From the NCBI RefSeq assembly GCF_007991615.1, contig NZ_BJYR01000015.1, forward strand, positions 1-64,000: a stretch of 64,000 nt of DNA, written 5' to 3'. The notes under the pieces were generated by a model that did not search any database, was not told where the DNA came from, and saw nothing but the letters and a program-made list of their open reading frames with translations. Made by a program: the position numbers and the translations under genes. Positions 8,027 to 16,575 of this stretch are shown one piece after another. Numbering within the stretch: position 1 is the stretch's first letter; every line of letters begins with the position of its first letter. Source of the DNA: Novosphingobium sediminis (GTDB lineage: Bacteria > Pseudomonadota > Alphaproteobacteria > Sphingomonadales > Sphingomonadaceae).

Positions 8027-8993
8027 AATCGAGGCATACCTCCCCGCCGCCCGCGCCGCCCTCGCAGCCTTCGGCCTTCCCGAAATCGAACCCCACCCCA
8101 TCGGCAAAAGCGAAAACGTCGTCTTCCGCGCCGACGCGCCAGACGGCACGACATGGGCGCTGCGCCTCCACCGCCCCGGCTACCACGCGCTCCCCGCGCT
8201 CGAATCCGACCGCGCTCTGACCGCGCACCTGACTGCGCAAGGCCTCCTCGTCCCCACCGGACGACGCACCGTGGACGGCGCATGGTATGCCGAAGTCCCG
8301 ACGCCCGATCCCGAAGCCACCCGCCTCGCCGGCATGACGCTCTGGCACCCCGGCCAGACGCTCGCCGACCTTATCGGCGACGATCGCGGCCCCGAAACAT
8401 GGCTTTGGTTCGAGCGCACCGGCGCCCTGCTCGCCGATCTCCACAACGCCACGGCAGGCTGGACACCGCCCGCCGGTTTCACCCGCCACCACCTCGATGC
8501 AGCAGGCCTCGTCGGCGAAGCTCCCTTCTGGGGCCGCTTCTGGGACCTGCCCTGCCTCACCGCCGACGAACGCACCCTGCTCGGCAAGGCCCGCGATCTT
8601 GTCGCCGCCCGCCTCGCCGCACTCACCGATCCCCTGATCCTGATCCACGCCGACGCCCACCCCGCCAACGTCCTCATCAGCGGCGACGCCTTGGGCCTCA
8701 TCGATTTCGACGACTGCGCATGGGGCTGGCCCGTCTTCGACATGGCCGTCAGCCTGTGGAGCGCGAGCAGCGAACCCCGCTTCCCTGACCTTCAGGACCG
8801 CTTCCTCGCAGGCTATGCTGCGCGCCGACCACTCCCCGACAGCGCGCTCGAACAGCTAAGCCTTTTTCTGCTCGTCCGCACGCTGATGCTGATCGGCTGG
8901 TGCTCAGACCGACCTGAGGTCGTCGGCGCGCCCGAGGAATGGAAACCTGGCCTGATCGCCAAGGTAGGCGCCGCTATGGACCGTCATTTGTAA
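8019..8993 (+). CDS. APH-family small-molecule kinase
   Basis: A 324-residue phosphotransferase of the aminoglycoside phosphotransferase/choline kinase superfamily. It shows LIHADAHPANVLI (catalytic HxDxxxxN Brenner loop) followed by LGLIDFDDCAWG (metal-binding Asp), with the N-lobe lysine region in TTWALRLHRPG. The start MPEIEAYLP at 8019 overlaps the preceding stop by 8 bp. Family members include hydroxylysine kinase (AGPHD1), ethanolamine and choline kinases and homoserine kinase II; resistance kinases are unlikely in this context. Adjacent to a possible phospho-lyase, it may phosphorylate an amino alcohol or hydroxylysine. No upstream ribosome binding site is needed if coupled. Confidence 0.84.
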   Translation: MPEIEAYLPAARAALAAFGLPEIEPHPIGKSENVVFRADAPDGTTWALRLHRPGYHALPALESDRALTAHLTAQGLLVPTGRRTVDGAWYAEVPTPDPEATRLAGMTLWHPGQTLADLIGDDRGPETWLWFERTGALLADLHNATAGWTPPAGFTRHHLDAAGLVGEAPFWGRFWDLPCLTADERTLLGKARDLVAARLAALTDPLILIHADAHPANVLISGDALGLIDFDDCAWGWPVFDMAVSLWSASSEPRFPDLQDRFLAGYAARRPLPDSALEQLSLFLLVRTLMLIGWCSDRPEVVGAPEEWKPGLIAKVGAAMDRHL

Positions 8994-9241
8994 TCGTCGG
9001 CCTGTGCTTGACACGGGCCTTGGCTTTTCTTGTCAGCGCCGCGCCGGACGAACAGCCCAGCCCCGTGTCAAGCACGGGGCGACGGAAAAGTGATAGTCCC
9101 CCACCTCGTCATTCCCGCGAAGGCGGGAATCCAGAGCGGGCAGAACAGCCCCCGCCAGCGCGAACGGCGTGAATCAACCCATTGAAAGGAATCAGGAACT
9201 GGAATCGGACCTAAAGCTCACTTTAGATTCGGGATTCATCC
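8994..9241. repeat. Intergenic repeats between convergent genes
   Basis: No gene is visible in these 248 bases. An inverted pair, GTGCTTGACACGGG at 9004-9017 and its complement at 9062-9075, flanks about 44 bases. A second element at 9108-9134 reads GTCATTCCCGCGAAGGCGGG and continues; its arms ATTCCCGC and GCGGGAAT form an 8-bp hairpin. Both are short extragenic palindromes of the REP kind and lie between the convergent kinase and oxidase genes, where they could end transcription from either side. Confidence 0.7.
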
Positions 9242-10570
9242 CTAGATTCCAAGACGATCCCTCATCCCATAGTACCACGCCCCAACCACGCAGTAGGGCA
9301 CGCGAAACAGCTTGCCGCCCACGAACGGGATGTACGGCAGCGACGCAAACACGTCGAATTTGGTCATCTGGCCATCGATTGCCTCGGCCAGACGGCGCCC
9401 CAGCATCTGCGTTGTCGTCACCCCGTGGCCGCTGTCGCCCTGCGAGAAATAGACGCTGTCCGAAACGCGCCCCATTTGCGGATAGCGCGTCATCGTCAGC
9501 GCGAAATTGCCGCTCCACTGGAAGTCCACCTTCACGCCCTTGAGCTGCGGGAAGGTCTGGTGCAGCTGCGGCAAGATCTTGCCCTCGATCGAGGCCGGAT
9601 CAAACCCGCCATAGATCGTGCCGCCGCCATAAAGCAGTCGGCCATCGGCCGTACGCCGGTAATAATCCGGGATATAGCGGATATCCTCGATGCAGTAATT
9701 GGTCGGAAACAGCGTCTCGAGCAGATCATCGCCCAGCACTTCGGTCGCGATCACCTGGCTCGAAACCGGCAGGATGCGCCCCGAAAGATCGGGCGCGGCA
9801 TCGCCGAGATAGGCATTCCCGCAAACCAGCACCTTGTTCGCGCGCACCATGCCCTTGGCGGTGTGCACCACCGGCTCCGCGCCCCGGTCCACATGCGTCA
9901 CGCGCGAGTTTTCAAAGATCCGCCCGCCTAGGCTCTCGAACGCCGCCGCTTCGCCCAGCACATAGTTCAGCGAATGCATGTGCCCGCCGATGGGGTCGAA
10001 CATTCCGCCGATATAGCGGTCCGTGTTGATGTGCTCGCGCGCTGCCGCGCCTTCCGCAAGGAACATCTGCGTGTGCCCGTGGCGGTGCCATTCCTCGGTG
10101 CGCTCGGCCATCAGCTTCAGCTGCGGCTTGCTCATCGCCATGATCGCGTTGCCCGCGCGCAGATCGCACTGGATGCCATACTTCGCCACGCGCTCGCGGA
10201 TGATGCCTTGGCCTTCCAGCGCCATCGCGCCGAACGCCTTCTCCGCCTCCGCGCCGTAGTGCTGGCGCACCTCCTTCATCCGGCGACTGTAGCCGTTGAC
10301 CAACTGCCCGCCGTTGCGCCCCGAAGCGCCCCAGCCCACGCGCTCGCCCTCGACGACGATCACCTTGTAGCCGCGCTCGGCCAGTTCCAGCGCCGCGCCC
10401 ATGCCGGTGAAGCCCGCGCCCACCACACAGATGTCAGCCACTTCCTCGCCCAGCAGCTCCGGCCGACGCGGCGTCGGGTTCGCGCTCGCCGCGTAATACG
10501 TCGGCATCCCGGCATAGGGCGAGGCGGGGGAGAAAGTGTCGATCACGCGGTCTGCAGTCTGGGCGTTCAT
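9242..10570 (-). CDS. FAD-dependent oxidoreductase (PuuB-like gamma-glutamyl-amine oxidase)
   Basis: A 442-residue DAO-superfamily flavoprotein. The Rossmann motif DICVVGAGFTGMGAALELAERG, the ribose-binding acidic end VIVVEGERVGWGASGRNGGQ and the C-terminal SGNFALTMTRYPQMGRV and FSQGDSGHGVTTTQMLGR are characteristic of PuuB/OrdL-type enzymes. These oxidise gamma-glutamylputrescine to the aldehyde with release of ammonia and peroxide. The start at 10570 (MNAQTADRV) is preferred; upstream in-frame extension has no homology-like content and runs toward the operator. A 14-bp palindrome sits 62 bp upstream, sharing its core with the GntR/ligase divergon, which ties it to that regulon. Confidence 0.88.
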   Translation of the reverse strand: MNAQTADRVIDTFSPASPYAGMPTYYAASANPTPRRPELLGEEVADICVVGAGFTGMGAALELAERGYKVIVVEGERVGWGASGRNGGQLVNGYSRRMKEVRQHYGAEAEKAFGAMALEGQGIIRERVAKYGIQCDLRAGNAIMAMSKPQLKLMAERTEEWHRHGHTQMFLAEGAAAREHINTDRYIGGMFDPIGGHMHSLNYVLGEAAAFESLGGRIFENSRVTHVDRGAEPVVHTAKGMVRANKVLVCGNAYLGDAAPDLSGRILPVSSQVIATEVLGDDLLETLFPTNYCIEDIRYIPDYYRRTADGRLLYGGGTIYGGFDPASIEGKILPQLHQTFPQLKGVKVDFQWSGNFALTMTRYPQMGRVSDSVYFSQGDSGHGVTTTQMLGRRLAEAIDGQMTKFDVFASLPYIPFVGGKLFRVPYCVVGAWYYGMRDRLGI

Positions 10571-10631
10571 GGCATGGGACTCGCAAAAGTACCCCCGTTG
10601 CCTAACCCTACCCCCCGATTCCGTCAATCAA

Positions 10632-10708
10632 AATGTGATCACATTATACGCGGCCGTACAGCCAACCGCCGCAAGATCCCCATCAAACCTCCGAAATTGT
10701 GATCATCT
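10632..10708. promoter_or_regulatory. Putative GntR operator and half-site upstream of the oxidase
   Basis: AATGTGATCACATT at 10632-10645 is a perfect 14-bp palindrome containing the same 12-mer found at 5288-5299. A degraded copy, TTGTGATCATCT, lies at 10697-10708. Two sites about 62 bp apart before the oxidase gene suggest cooperative control by the GntR protein; this is inference. Confidence 0.7.
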
Positions 10709-10715
10709 TCCGCCC

Positions 10716-11189
10716 TTAATCATGGGACTCGCGCACCGTCTCCATCGCAACGAAGGTGGAGGTGCTCGCCACATGCGGCAGGCTCGAGATCCTTTCGCCC
10801 AGCACTTCGCGGTAGCGCCGGATATCGGCTGTCCGCACCTTGAGCAGGTAATCGAAACTCGACGCGATCATGTGGCATTCCTCGATCTCCGGAATGCGCA
10901 GCACCGCCTGCCGGAATGCCTCCAGCGCCGCCTCCCGCGTGTCCGAAAGCTTCACTTCTGTGAAGGCAACATGGTCCAGCCCAAGCTTGCGCGGATCGAG
11001 GATCGCCCGAAAACCGCGAATATAGCCCTCCGCCAGCAGCCGCTTCAGCCGCGCCTGCGTCGGTGATTTCGAAAGGCCGATGCGCTGCGCCAGTTCGGTG
11101 ATCGGCAGGCGGCCATCAACCGCTAGAATATCCAGAATCGCCCGGTCAAACCGGTCTAGTGGCCCGCCATCAGCGCCATCAGTGTTCAT
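10716..11189 (-). CDS. Lrp/AsnC-family regulator, probably of putA
   Basis: A 157-residue leucine-responsive-type regulator. The N-terminal HTH is seen in LDRFDRAILDILAVDGRLPITELAQRIGLSKSPTQARLKRL, followed by the RAM effector domain (VAFTEVKLSD, EIEECHMIASSFDYLLKVRT). It is divergent from putA. In alphaproteobacteria lacking a DNA-binding domain on PutA, an Lrp-type PutR activates putA in response to proline, which fits here. The start is uncertain: MNTDGADGG at 11189 or MAGNMNTD at 11201, neither with a strong ribosome binding site. Confidence 0.88.
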   Translation of the reverse strand: MNTDGADGGPLDRFDRAILDILAVDGRLPITELAQRIGLSKSPTQARLKRLLAEGYIRGFRAILDPRKLGLDHVAFTEVKLSDTREAALEAFRQAVLRIPEIEECHMIASSFDYLLKVRTADIRRYREVLGERISSLPHVASTSTFVAMETVRESHD

Positions 11190-11244
11190 ATTGCCTGCCA
11201 TAGAGATAAATTTAGGCCAATCTGTACATCTGCACAACGCAAAT

Positions 11245-11259
11245 CAGGCAAACTGCCTG
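11245..11259. promoter_or_regulatory. Lrp-type 15-bp operator candidate before putA
   Basis: CAGGCAAACTGCCTG is a 6-3-6 inverted repeat with the CAG-N9-CTG ends of Lrp/AsnC sites, 25 bp upstream of the putA start and in the space shared with the divergent regulator gene. Binding is inferred from form and place. Confidence 0.55.
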
Positions 11260-11283
11260 TTCCGATTCTGGTATTCTCACGCC

Positions 11284-14200
11284 ATGCCCAGCCTCCCCGC
11301 CTTCGCCCCGCGCCCCTCGCCCGAAACCCCGCTGCGCCGCGCCATCACGGCGGCCACGCGCATTGCCGAGCCGGAGGCGATTCGCCCGCTCCTCGCCGCC
11401 GCCACGCTCCCCGAAGCGGACCAGCAGGGCATCGCCCACACCGCGCGCACCCTCATCGAAGCCTTGCGCGCCAAGGCCCGCCCCGGCGGCGTGCAGGCGC
11501 TGGTGCAGGAATTCGCGCTCTCCAGCCACGAAGGCGTCGCGCTGATGTGCCTCGCCGAAGCGCTGCTGCGCATCCCCGACGACGCCACCCGCGATGCGCT
11601 GATCCGCGACAAGCTCGCCACCGGCAACTGGGCCGCTCACCTCGGCGGCGACAAGCCGCTGTTCGTCAACGCTGCCACCTGGGGCCTCGTCATCACCGGC
11701 AAGCTGACCGCCAGCGTCGATGCCGCCGGGCTCGGCCACGCGCTCACCCGCATGGTCCACCGCCTCGGCGAACCCGTCATCCGGCGCGGCGTCGATACCG
11801 CCATGCGCATGATGGGCGAACAGTTCGTGATGGGCGAAACGATCGAAGACGCGCTCGCCCGCGCCCGCCGCCGCGAAGCGCAGGGCTTCGCCTTCAGCTA
11901 CGACATGCTGGGCGAAGCCGCTGCCACGGCTGAGGACGCGGCCCGCTACCTAGAAGCCTACACCGCCGCCATCCACGCCATCGGCACGGCCAGCGCAGGC
12001 CGCGGCGTGTTCGCCGGCCCCGGCATCTCGATCAAGCTCTCTGCGCTCCACCCCCGCTACACCCGCACGCAGGCGCACCGGGTGATGACCGAGCTTGCCC
12101 CCCGCGTGCTCATGCTGGCCGAACTCGCGAAGAGCTACGACATCGGCTTCAACATCGATGCGGAGGAAACCGACCGCCTCGAACTCTCGCTCGATATCCT
12201 TGAAGGCCTCGCCCGCGCGCCCAGCCTCGCGGGCTGGCAGGGCCTCGGCTTCGTCATCCAAGCCTACCAGAAGCGCTGCCCCATGGTGATCGACTGGATC
12301 GTCGACCTTGCCCGCAGCGCGGGCCGCCGCATCATGGTCCGCCTCGTCAAGGGCGCCTACTGGGATGCTGAGATCAAGCGTGCGCAAGAAGCCGGGCTCG
12401 CCGATTTCCCGGTCTACACCCGCAAGGTCCACACCGATCTTGCCTACTTCGCCTGCGCCCGCAAACTCCTCGCCGCGCGCGATGCCGTGTTCCCGCAGTT
12501 CGCCACGCACAACGCGCAAACGCTCGCCAACGTGCTGCACTTGGCTGGCCCCGATTTCACCCCCGGCGACTACGAGTTCCAGTGCCTCCACGGCATGGGC
12601 GAGCCGCTCTACGAAGAAGTGGTCGGCCCCGAAAAGCTCGCCCGCCCGTGCCGCGTCTACGCCCCTGTCGGCACGCACGAGACGCTGCTCGCCTACCTCG
12701 TCCGCCGCCTCCTTGAAAACGGCGCGAACTCCTCCTTCGTCAACCGCATTGCCGATCCGGAGGTACGCATCGACGCGCTGATCGAAGACCCCGCCGCCGC
12801 CCTCGCCGCCGAGCCGCAGCCCGGCGCCCCGCACGAAGCCATCGCGCTGCCTGAGGCCCTTTTCGAAGACCGCGCAAACGCCAAGGGCCTCGACCTCGCC
12901 GACGAACCGACCCTTGCCGCGCTCGCCGAAGCCCTCACCGCCAGCGCCGCACAGGATCACCGCGCAGGCGATCCCGCACGGCCCGCACAGCCCGTCCTCA
13001 ACCCCGCTGATCACCGCGATGTCGTGGGCCACGTCCATGCCGCACTGCCCGAAGACGCCGCCCGCGCCGCCGTTCAGGCCGCAGCCTCAAGCTGGCAAAA
13101 CACCCCCGCTGAAACCCGCGCCGCCGCCCTCGAACACGCCGCCGATGCGATGGAAGCCGCCCGCATCCCCCTCATCGCACTCCTGATCCGCGAAGCCGGC
13201 AAGAGCGCCGCAAACGCCCTCGCCGAAGTGCGTGAAGCGGTCGATTTCCTGCGCTACTACGCCGTGCATGGCCGCAGCCTACCCCAAACCGCCACCCCGC
13301 TCGGCCCGGTCGTCTGCATCAGCCCGTGGAACTTCCCGCTCGCCATCTTCACCGGCCAGATCGCCGCCGCGCTCGCCGCCGGCAATCCCGTCCTCGCGAA
13401 GCCCGCGCCCGAAACCCCGCTCGTTGCCGCAGAGGCCGTGCGCCTGCTCCACGCGGCGGGCGTGCCTGCCGATGCGCTGCATTTCCTCCCAGGCGGCGGC
13501 GATATCGGCGCTGCCCTCGTCGCCGTGCCCGAAGTCCAAGGCGTCGTCTTCACCGGTTCCACCGCAACCGCCCGCGCCATCCAGCGATCCCTCGCAGGAC
13601 GCCTGAACCAGCACGGCCAGCCCATCCCGCTCATCGCCGAAACCGGCGGCCTCAACGCCATGGTGGTCGATAGCTCCGCGCTCGCCGAACAAGTCGTGGC
13701 CGATGTCCTCGCCTCCGCGTTCGACAGCGCGGGCCAGCGCTGCTCCGCGCTGCGCCTGCTCTGCCTGCAGGAAGACGTGGCAGACCGCGCGCTTACCATG
13801 CTCAAAGCCGCCATGGCCGAGCTCGCCGTGGGCAACCCCGCCGCGCTCGCCACCGATGTCGGCCCGGTCATTTCCGAACGCGCCCGCACCGGCATCGCCG
13901 CCCATGTCGCCGCCATGCGCGCCGCAGGGTTCCCGGTCACCGAAATGCCCCTCAGCGCGGAAACCGCCCACGGCACGTTCATCGCCCCCACCCTGATCGA
14001 ACTCACCGATCCGCGCGATCTCAAGGCCGAAGTCTTCGGCCCCGTCCTCCACGTCGTCCGCTTCCGCGCCGATGAGATGGATGCGCTGATCGAGGCCATC
14101 AACGCCTCGGGCTACGGCCTCACCTTCGGCCTCCACACCCGCATCGATCAGACCGTAGAGCGCGTGACGAGCCGTATCGAGGCGGGCAATCTCTACGTGA

Positions 14201-14880
14201 ACCGCAACATGATCGGCGCGGTCGTCGGCGTGCAGCCCTTCGGCGGGCGCGGCCTTTCCGGCACTGGACCCAAGGCCGGCGGCCCGCTCTACCTCACCCG
14301 CTTCGCCCCCGGCGCCGCGCCCACCCTTCCCGCCGCCGCACAGCCTGACGCAGCGCTGGCCACCTTCGCCCAGTGGGCCTCGGCGCAAGGCCTCGCCGCC
14401 ACCGCCAAAGCCGCGTGGGATGCCGCCAAGGCCTCCCCCCTCGGCTATACCATCCAGCTTCCCGGCCCGGTCGGAGAGCGCAACGAATACCGCCTCGCCC
14501 CGCGCGGCCGGATCGCCTGCTCCGCCACCAGCGTCGAAGCGTTGTGGAACCAGGTCGCCGCCGTCCTCGCCACCGGCAACACCGCGGTGATCGTCGCACC
14601 AAGCCCCATCGCCACCCGCCCCGCCGGTTTCCCCGCCGCGCTCGCCGCCCGCGTCGAATGGACCGGTGAAGACCTCACCCGCATCCCCGATCTCGCCGCC
14701 ATGCTCGCAGAAGGCCCGGCCGATCGCATCGCCGCCCAAACCCGCCAGCTTGCAGAGCGCGATGGCGCGATCGTCCCGCTCCACACCAATGCCCCGCTTC
14801 ACCTGCTGCTTGAGGAAGTCACCCTCTCGGTCAACACAACCGCAGCGGGCGGCAACGCCAGCCTGATGGCACTCGCCTGA
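11284..14880 (+). CDS. putA: Bifunctional proline dehydrogenase / P5C dehydrogenase
   Basis: A 1198-residue trifunctional-length PutA without the ribbon-helix-helix domain of the E. coli protein. The proline dehydrogenase barrel covers roughly residues 90-500 (RRGVDTAMRMMGEQFVMG, FSYDMLGEAA, GFNIDAEETDRLELSLD, MVRLVKGAYWDAEIKRAQ). The aldehyde dehydrogenase domain follows, with PVVCISPWNFPLAIFTGQIA, AKPAPETPLVA, FTGSTATARAIQ, IAETGGLNAMVVD and the catalytic Cys in FDSAGQRCSALR. A C-terminal ALDH-like extension completes the protein. It converts proline to glutamate by way of channelled P5C. Lack of a DNA-binding domain agrees with control by the divergent Lrp-type gene. The start at 11284 follows the putative Lrp site. 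Confidence 0.97.
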   Translation: MPSLPAFAPRPSPETPLRRAITAATRIAEPEAIRPLLAAATLPEADQQGIAHTARTLIEALRAKARPGGVQALVQEFALSSHEGVALMCLAEALLRIPDDATRDALIRDKLATGNWAAHLGGDKPLFVNAATWGLVITGKLTASVDAAGLGHALTRMVHRLGEPVIRRGVDTAMRMMGEQFVMGETIEDALARARRREAQGFAFSYDMLGEAAATAEDAARYLEAYTAAIHAIGTASAGRGVFAGPGISIKLSALHPRYTRTQAHRVMTELAPRVLMLAELAKSYDIGFNIDAEETDRLELSLDILEGLARAPSLAGWQGLGFVIQAYQKRCPMVIDWIVDLARSAGRRIMVRLVKGAYWDAEIKRAQEAGLADFPVYTRKVHTDLAYFACARKLLAARDAVFPQFATHNAQTLANVLHLAGPDFTPGDYEFQCLHGMGEPLYEEVVGPEKLARPCRVYAPVGTHETLLAYLVRRLLENGANSSFVNRIADPEVRIDALIEDPAAALAAEPQPGAPHEAIALPEALFEDRANAKGLDLADEPTLAALAEALTASAAQDHRAGDPARPAQPVLNPADHRDVVGHVHAALPEDAARAAVQAAASSWQNTPAETRAAALEHAADAMEAARIPLIALLIREAGKSAANALAEVREAVDFLRYYAVHGRSLPQTATPLGPVVCISPWNFPLAIFTGQIAAALAAGNPVLAKPAPETPLVAAEAVRLLHAAGVPADALHFLPGGGDIGAALVAVPEVQGVVFTGSTATARAIQRSLAGRLNQHGQPIPLIAETGGLNAMVVDSSALAEQVVADVLASAFDSAGQRCSALRLLCLQEDVADRALTMLKAAMAELAVGNPAALATDVGPVISERARTGIAAHVAAMRAAGFPVTEMPLSAETAHGTFIAPTLIELTDPRDLKAEVFGPVLHVVRFRADEMDALIEAINASGYGLTFGLHTRIDQTVERVTSRIEAGNLYVNRNMIGAVVGVQPFGGRGLSGTGPKAGGPLYLTRFAPGAAPTLPAAAQPDAALATFAQWASAQGLAATAKAAWDAAKASPLGYTIQLPGPVGERNEYRLAPRGRIACSATSVEALWNQVAAVLATGNTAVIVAPSPIATRPAGFPAALAARVEWTGEDLTRIPDLAAMLAEGPADRIAAQTRQLAERDGAIVPLHTNAPLHLLLEEVTLSVNTTAAGGNASLMALA

Positions 14881-14959
14881 TCCGATTGCACCGCAAGCCC
14901 CGGAGCGCGCGCCCGCGCTATGGGGCCTATCCCGCTCCTGACAATTCAGGAGACCGCAC

Positions 14960-16075
14960 ATGGCAATCCCCGCCCCCACGCGCTACGCGAAGACCGTGGC
15001 AACACCCGATCCCCTCGACGAAGCCCGCTGGCTGCACGTCACTGCGCGCGATCGCAGCGCGGACGGCACGTTCGTCTATGCGGTGAAGACCACGGGCGTC
15101 TATTGCCGCCCCTCCTGCCCCTCGCGGCAGGCAAACCGCGCCAACGTCAGCTTCCATGAAACGCCCGCCGCAGCCGAAGCCGCCGGATTCCGTCCCTGCC
15201 GCCGCTGCCACCCCGCAGCCGCGCAGGAACCCGCCGCTTCGCTGATGCAGGCCATGGCCGCCTACATTGCCAGCCATGCGGAGGAGCCCCTCACCCTCGC
15301 CCACCTCGCAGAACAAGCCGGAATGGCGCCCACGCATTTCCAGCGCGCCTTCAAGGCCGCGCTCGGCGTTTCCCCGCGCGAATACCAGGCCGCACAGCGA
15401 CTCATCCGCTTCAAGCAAGCCTTGCGCGATGGCGAAGGGGTGCTCGAAGCCGGGCTCGATGCGGGCTTCGGCTCCACCAGCCGCATCTACGATCTCGCGG
15501 ACGGCAGCCTCGGCATGACGCCCAGCGCCTACCGCGCAGGCGGCGCAGGCGAAGTCATCACCCATGCCACGCGCGCCACCATGCTCGGCCCGCTGATGAT
15601 GGCCGCCACGCCGCGCGGCGTCTGCTTCGTGCAGTTCGGGGAAAGCGAGGAAGCCCTGCTCGCCGGTCTCGCCGCCGAATTTCCCAAGGCCCATCTGGTG
15701 CGCGCCGCACTGGCCGCCGCTGCCCCGCTCGATGCGTGGATGGCCGCCCTCGCCGCCCATCTGGAGAACGCCGCCCCGCGCCCCGATCTCCCGCTCGATC
15801 TGCGCGGCACCGCGTTTCAGATCAGCGTCTGGCGTTTCCTGATGTCGGTGAAACCGGGCGATGTGGTGAGCTATTCCGAACTCGCCGAGGGCGCCGGCAA
15901 ACCCCGCGCCATTCGCGCCGCCGCTTCGGCCTGCGCGGCCAATCGCATCGCAGTGCTTATCCCATGCCACCGCGCCTTGCGCGCCGATGGCAGCCTCGGC
16001 GGCTACCGCTGGGGGCTGGATCGCAAGCGCGCCCTGCTCGATGCCGAGCGGCGGGAAAAAGCCGGATCGGCTTAG
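14960..16075 (+). CDS. ada: Bifunctional Ada methyltransferase / transcriptional activator
   Basis: A 371-residue Ada protein. Its N-terminal zinc domain has Cys49, Cys53, Cys80 and Cys83 (GVYCRPSC and CRRCHP); Cys49 is the likely phosphotriester methyl acceptor. An AraC-type HTH follows (LAEQAGMAPTHFQRAFKAALG, AAQRLIRFKQAL). The C-terminal O6-methylguanine methyltransferase shows FQISVWRFLMSVKPG, YSELAEGAGKPRAIRAA and the active-site IPCHRAL. It repairs alkylated DNA and, once methylated, activates adaptive-response genes. CAGGAG lies 8 bases before the start. Its stop is nested with that of the convergent phosphatase gene (TTAG at 16072-16075). Confidence 0.96.
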   Translation: MAIPAPTRYAKTVATPDPLDEARWLHVTARDRSADGTFVYAVKTTGVYCRPSCPSRQANRANVSFHETPAAAEAAGFRPCRRCHPAAAQEPAASLMQAMAAYIASHAEEPLTLAHLAEQAGMAPTHFQRAFKAALGVSPREYQAAQRLIRFKQALRDGEGVLEAGLDAGFGSTSRIYDLADGSLGMTPSAYRAGGAGEVITHATRATMLGPLMMAATPRGVCFVQFGESEEALLAGLAAEFPKAHLVRAALAAAAPLDAWMAALAAHLENAAPRPDLPLDLRGTAFQISVWRFLMSVKPGDVVSYSELAEGAGKPRAIRAAASACAANRIAVLIPCHRALRADGSLGGYRWGLDRKRALLDAERREKAGSA

Positions 16076-16572
16076 CGCCGCAGCCGCGTCACGATCTCAC
16101 GCGCCGCCAAGGTCACATCCTCCCAGGTCGTCGCGAAGTCCTCCGCGGTCCCGCCATAGGGATCGATCACCGCCGTCCCCTCGCGCCCGGGCACAAGGTC
16201 CATCAGCAGGCTCAGCCGCGCGCTGGGCCCCGCGATGGGCCGCCCCATGAAGCCCTTCGGCTGGATCCGCCGCAAATCGCGCAGGTTCTGCTGGTCCAGC
16301 GCATAGATCGTGCTGAACCGCTGGAAGTCCTCGCGCCGCACTTGCCGCGCGCGATAGCCGGAAATGTCGATCCCGTGGCGGGCCGCCTCGGCAACCGCGC
16401 GTGGATCGGGCGGATCACCGGCGTGCCAGCCCCCGGTCCCAGCGGAATCGATGGACACCGCCAGCCCCGCCGCAACCGCTTCAGCGCGCAGTGCGGCCTC
16501 CGCCAACGGAGAGCGACAGATATTGCCGAGGCACACGAACAGGACGGACGGCTGGCTCACGAGAGGCCCCAT
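16072..16572 (-). CDS. Low-molecular-weight protein tyrosine phosphatase
   Basis: A 166-residue phosphatase. The P-loop CLGNICRSP (CX5R) near the N-terminus and the C-terminal general-acid segment IDPYGGTAEDF are both intact, and the middle part SIDSAGTGGWHAGDPPDPRA is family-typical. Such enzymes dephosphorylate phosphotyrosine proteins or arginine phosphate, often in exopolysaccharide or stress control. The gene begins 3 bp after the stop of the FabD-like gene, making it third in a coupled run with the fused E1. Its stop codon shares bases with that of the convergent ada gene. Confidence 0.94.
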   Translation of the reverse strand: MGPLVSQPSVLFVCLGNICRSPLAEAALRAEAVAAGLAVSIDSAGTGGWHAGDPPDPRAVAEAARHGIDISGYRARQVRREDFQRFSTIYALDQQNLRDLRRIQPKGFMGRPIAGPSARLSLLMDLVPGREGTAVIDPYGGTAEDFATTWEDVTLAAREIVTRLRR

Positions 16573-16575
16573 GGG

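Noticed and set aside
9004..9134. Possible CRISPR-like repeats after the kinase gene
   Set aside because: Only one inverted pair and one unrelated palindrome are present, with no regular spacer pattern.
13279..14979. 566-codon open frame antisense to putA
   Set aside because: Gly/Arg/Asp-rich translation without motifs, mirrored from the PutA frame.
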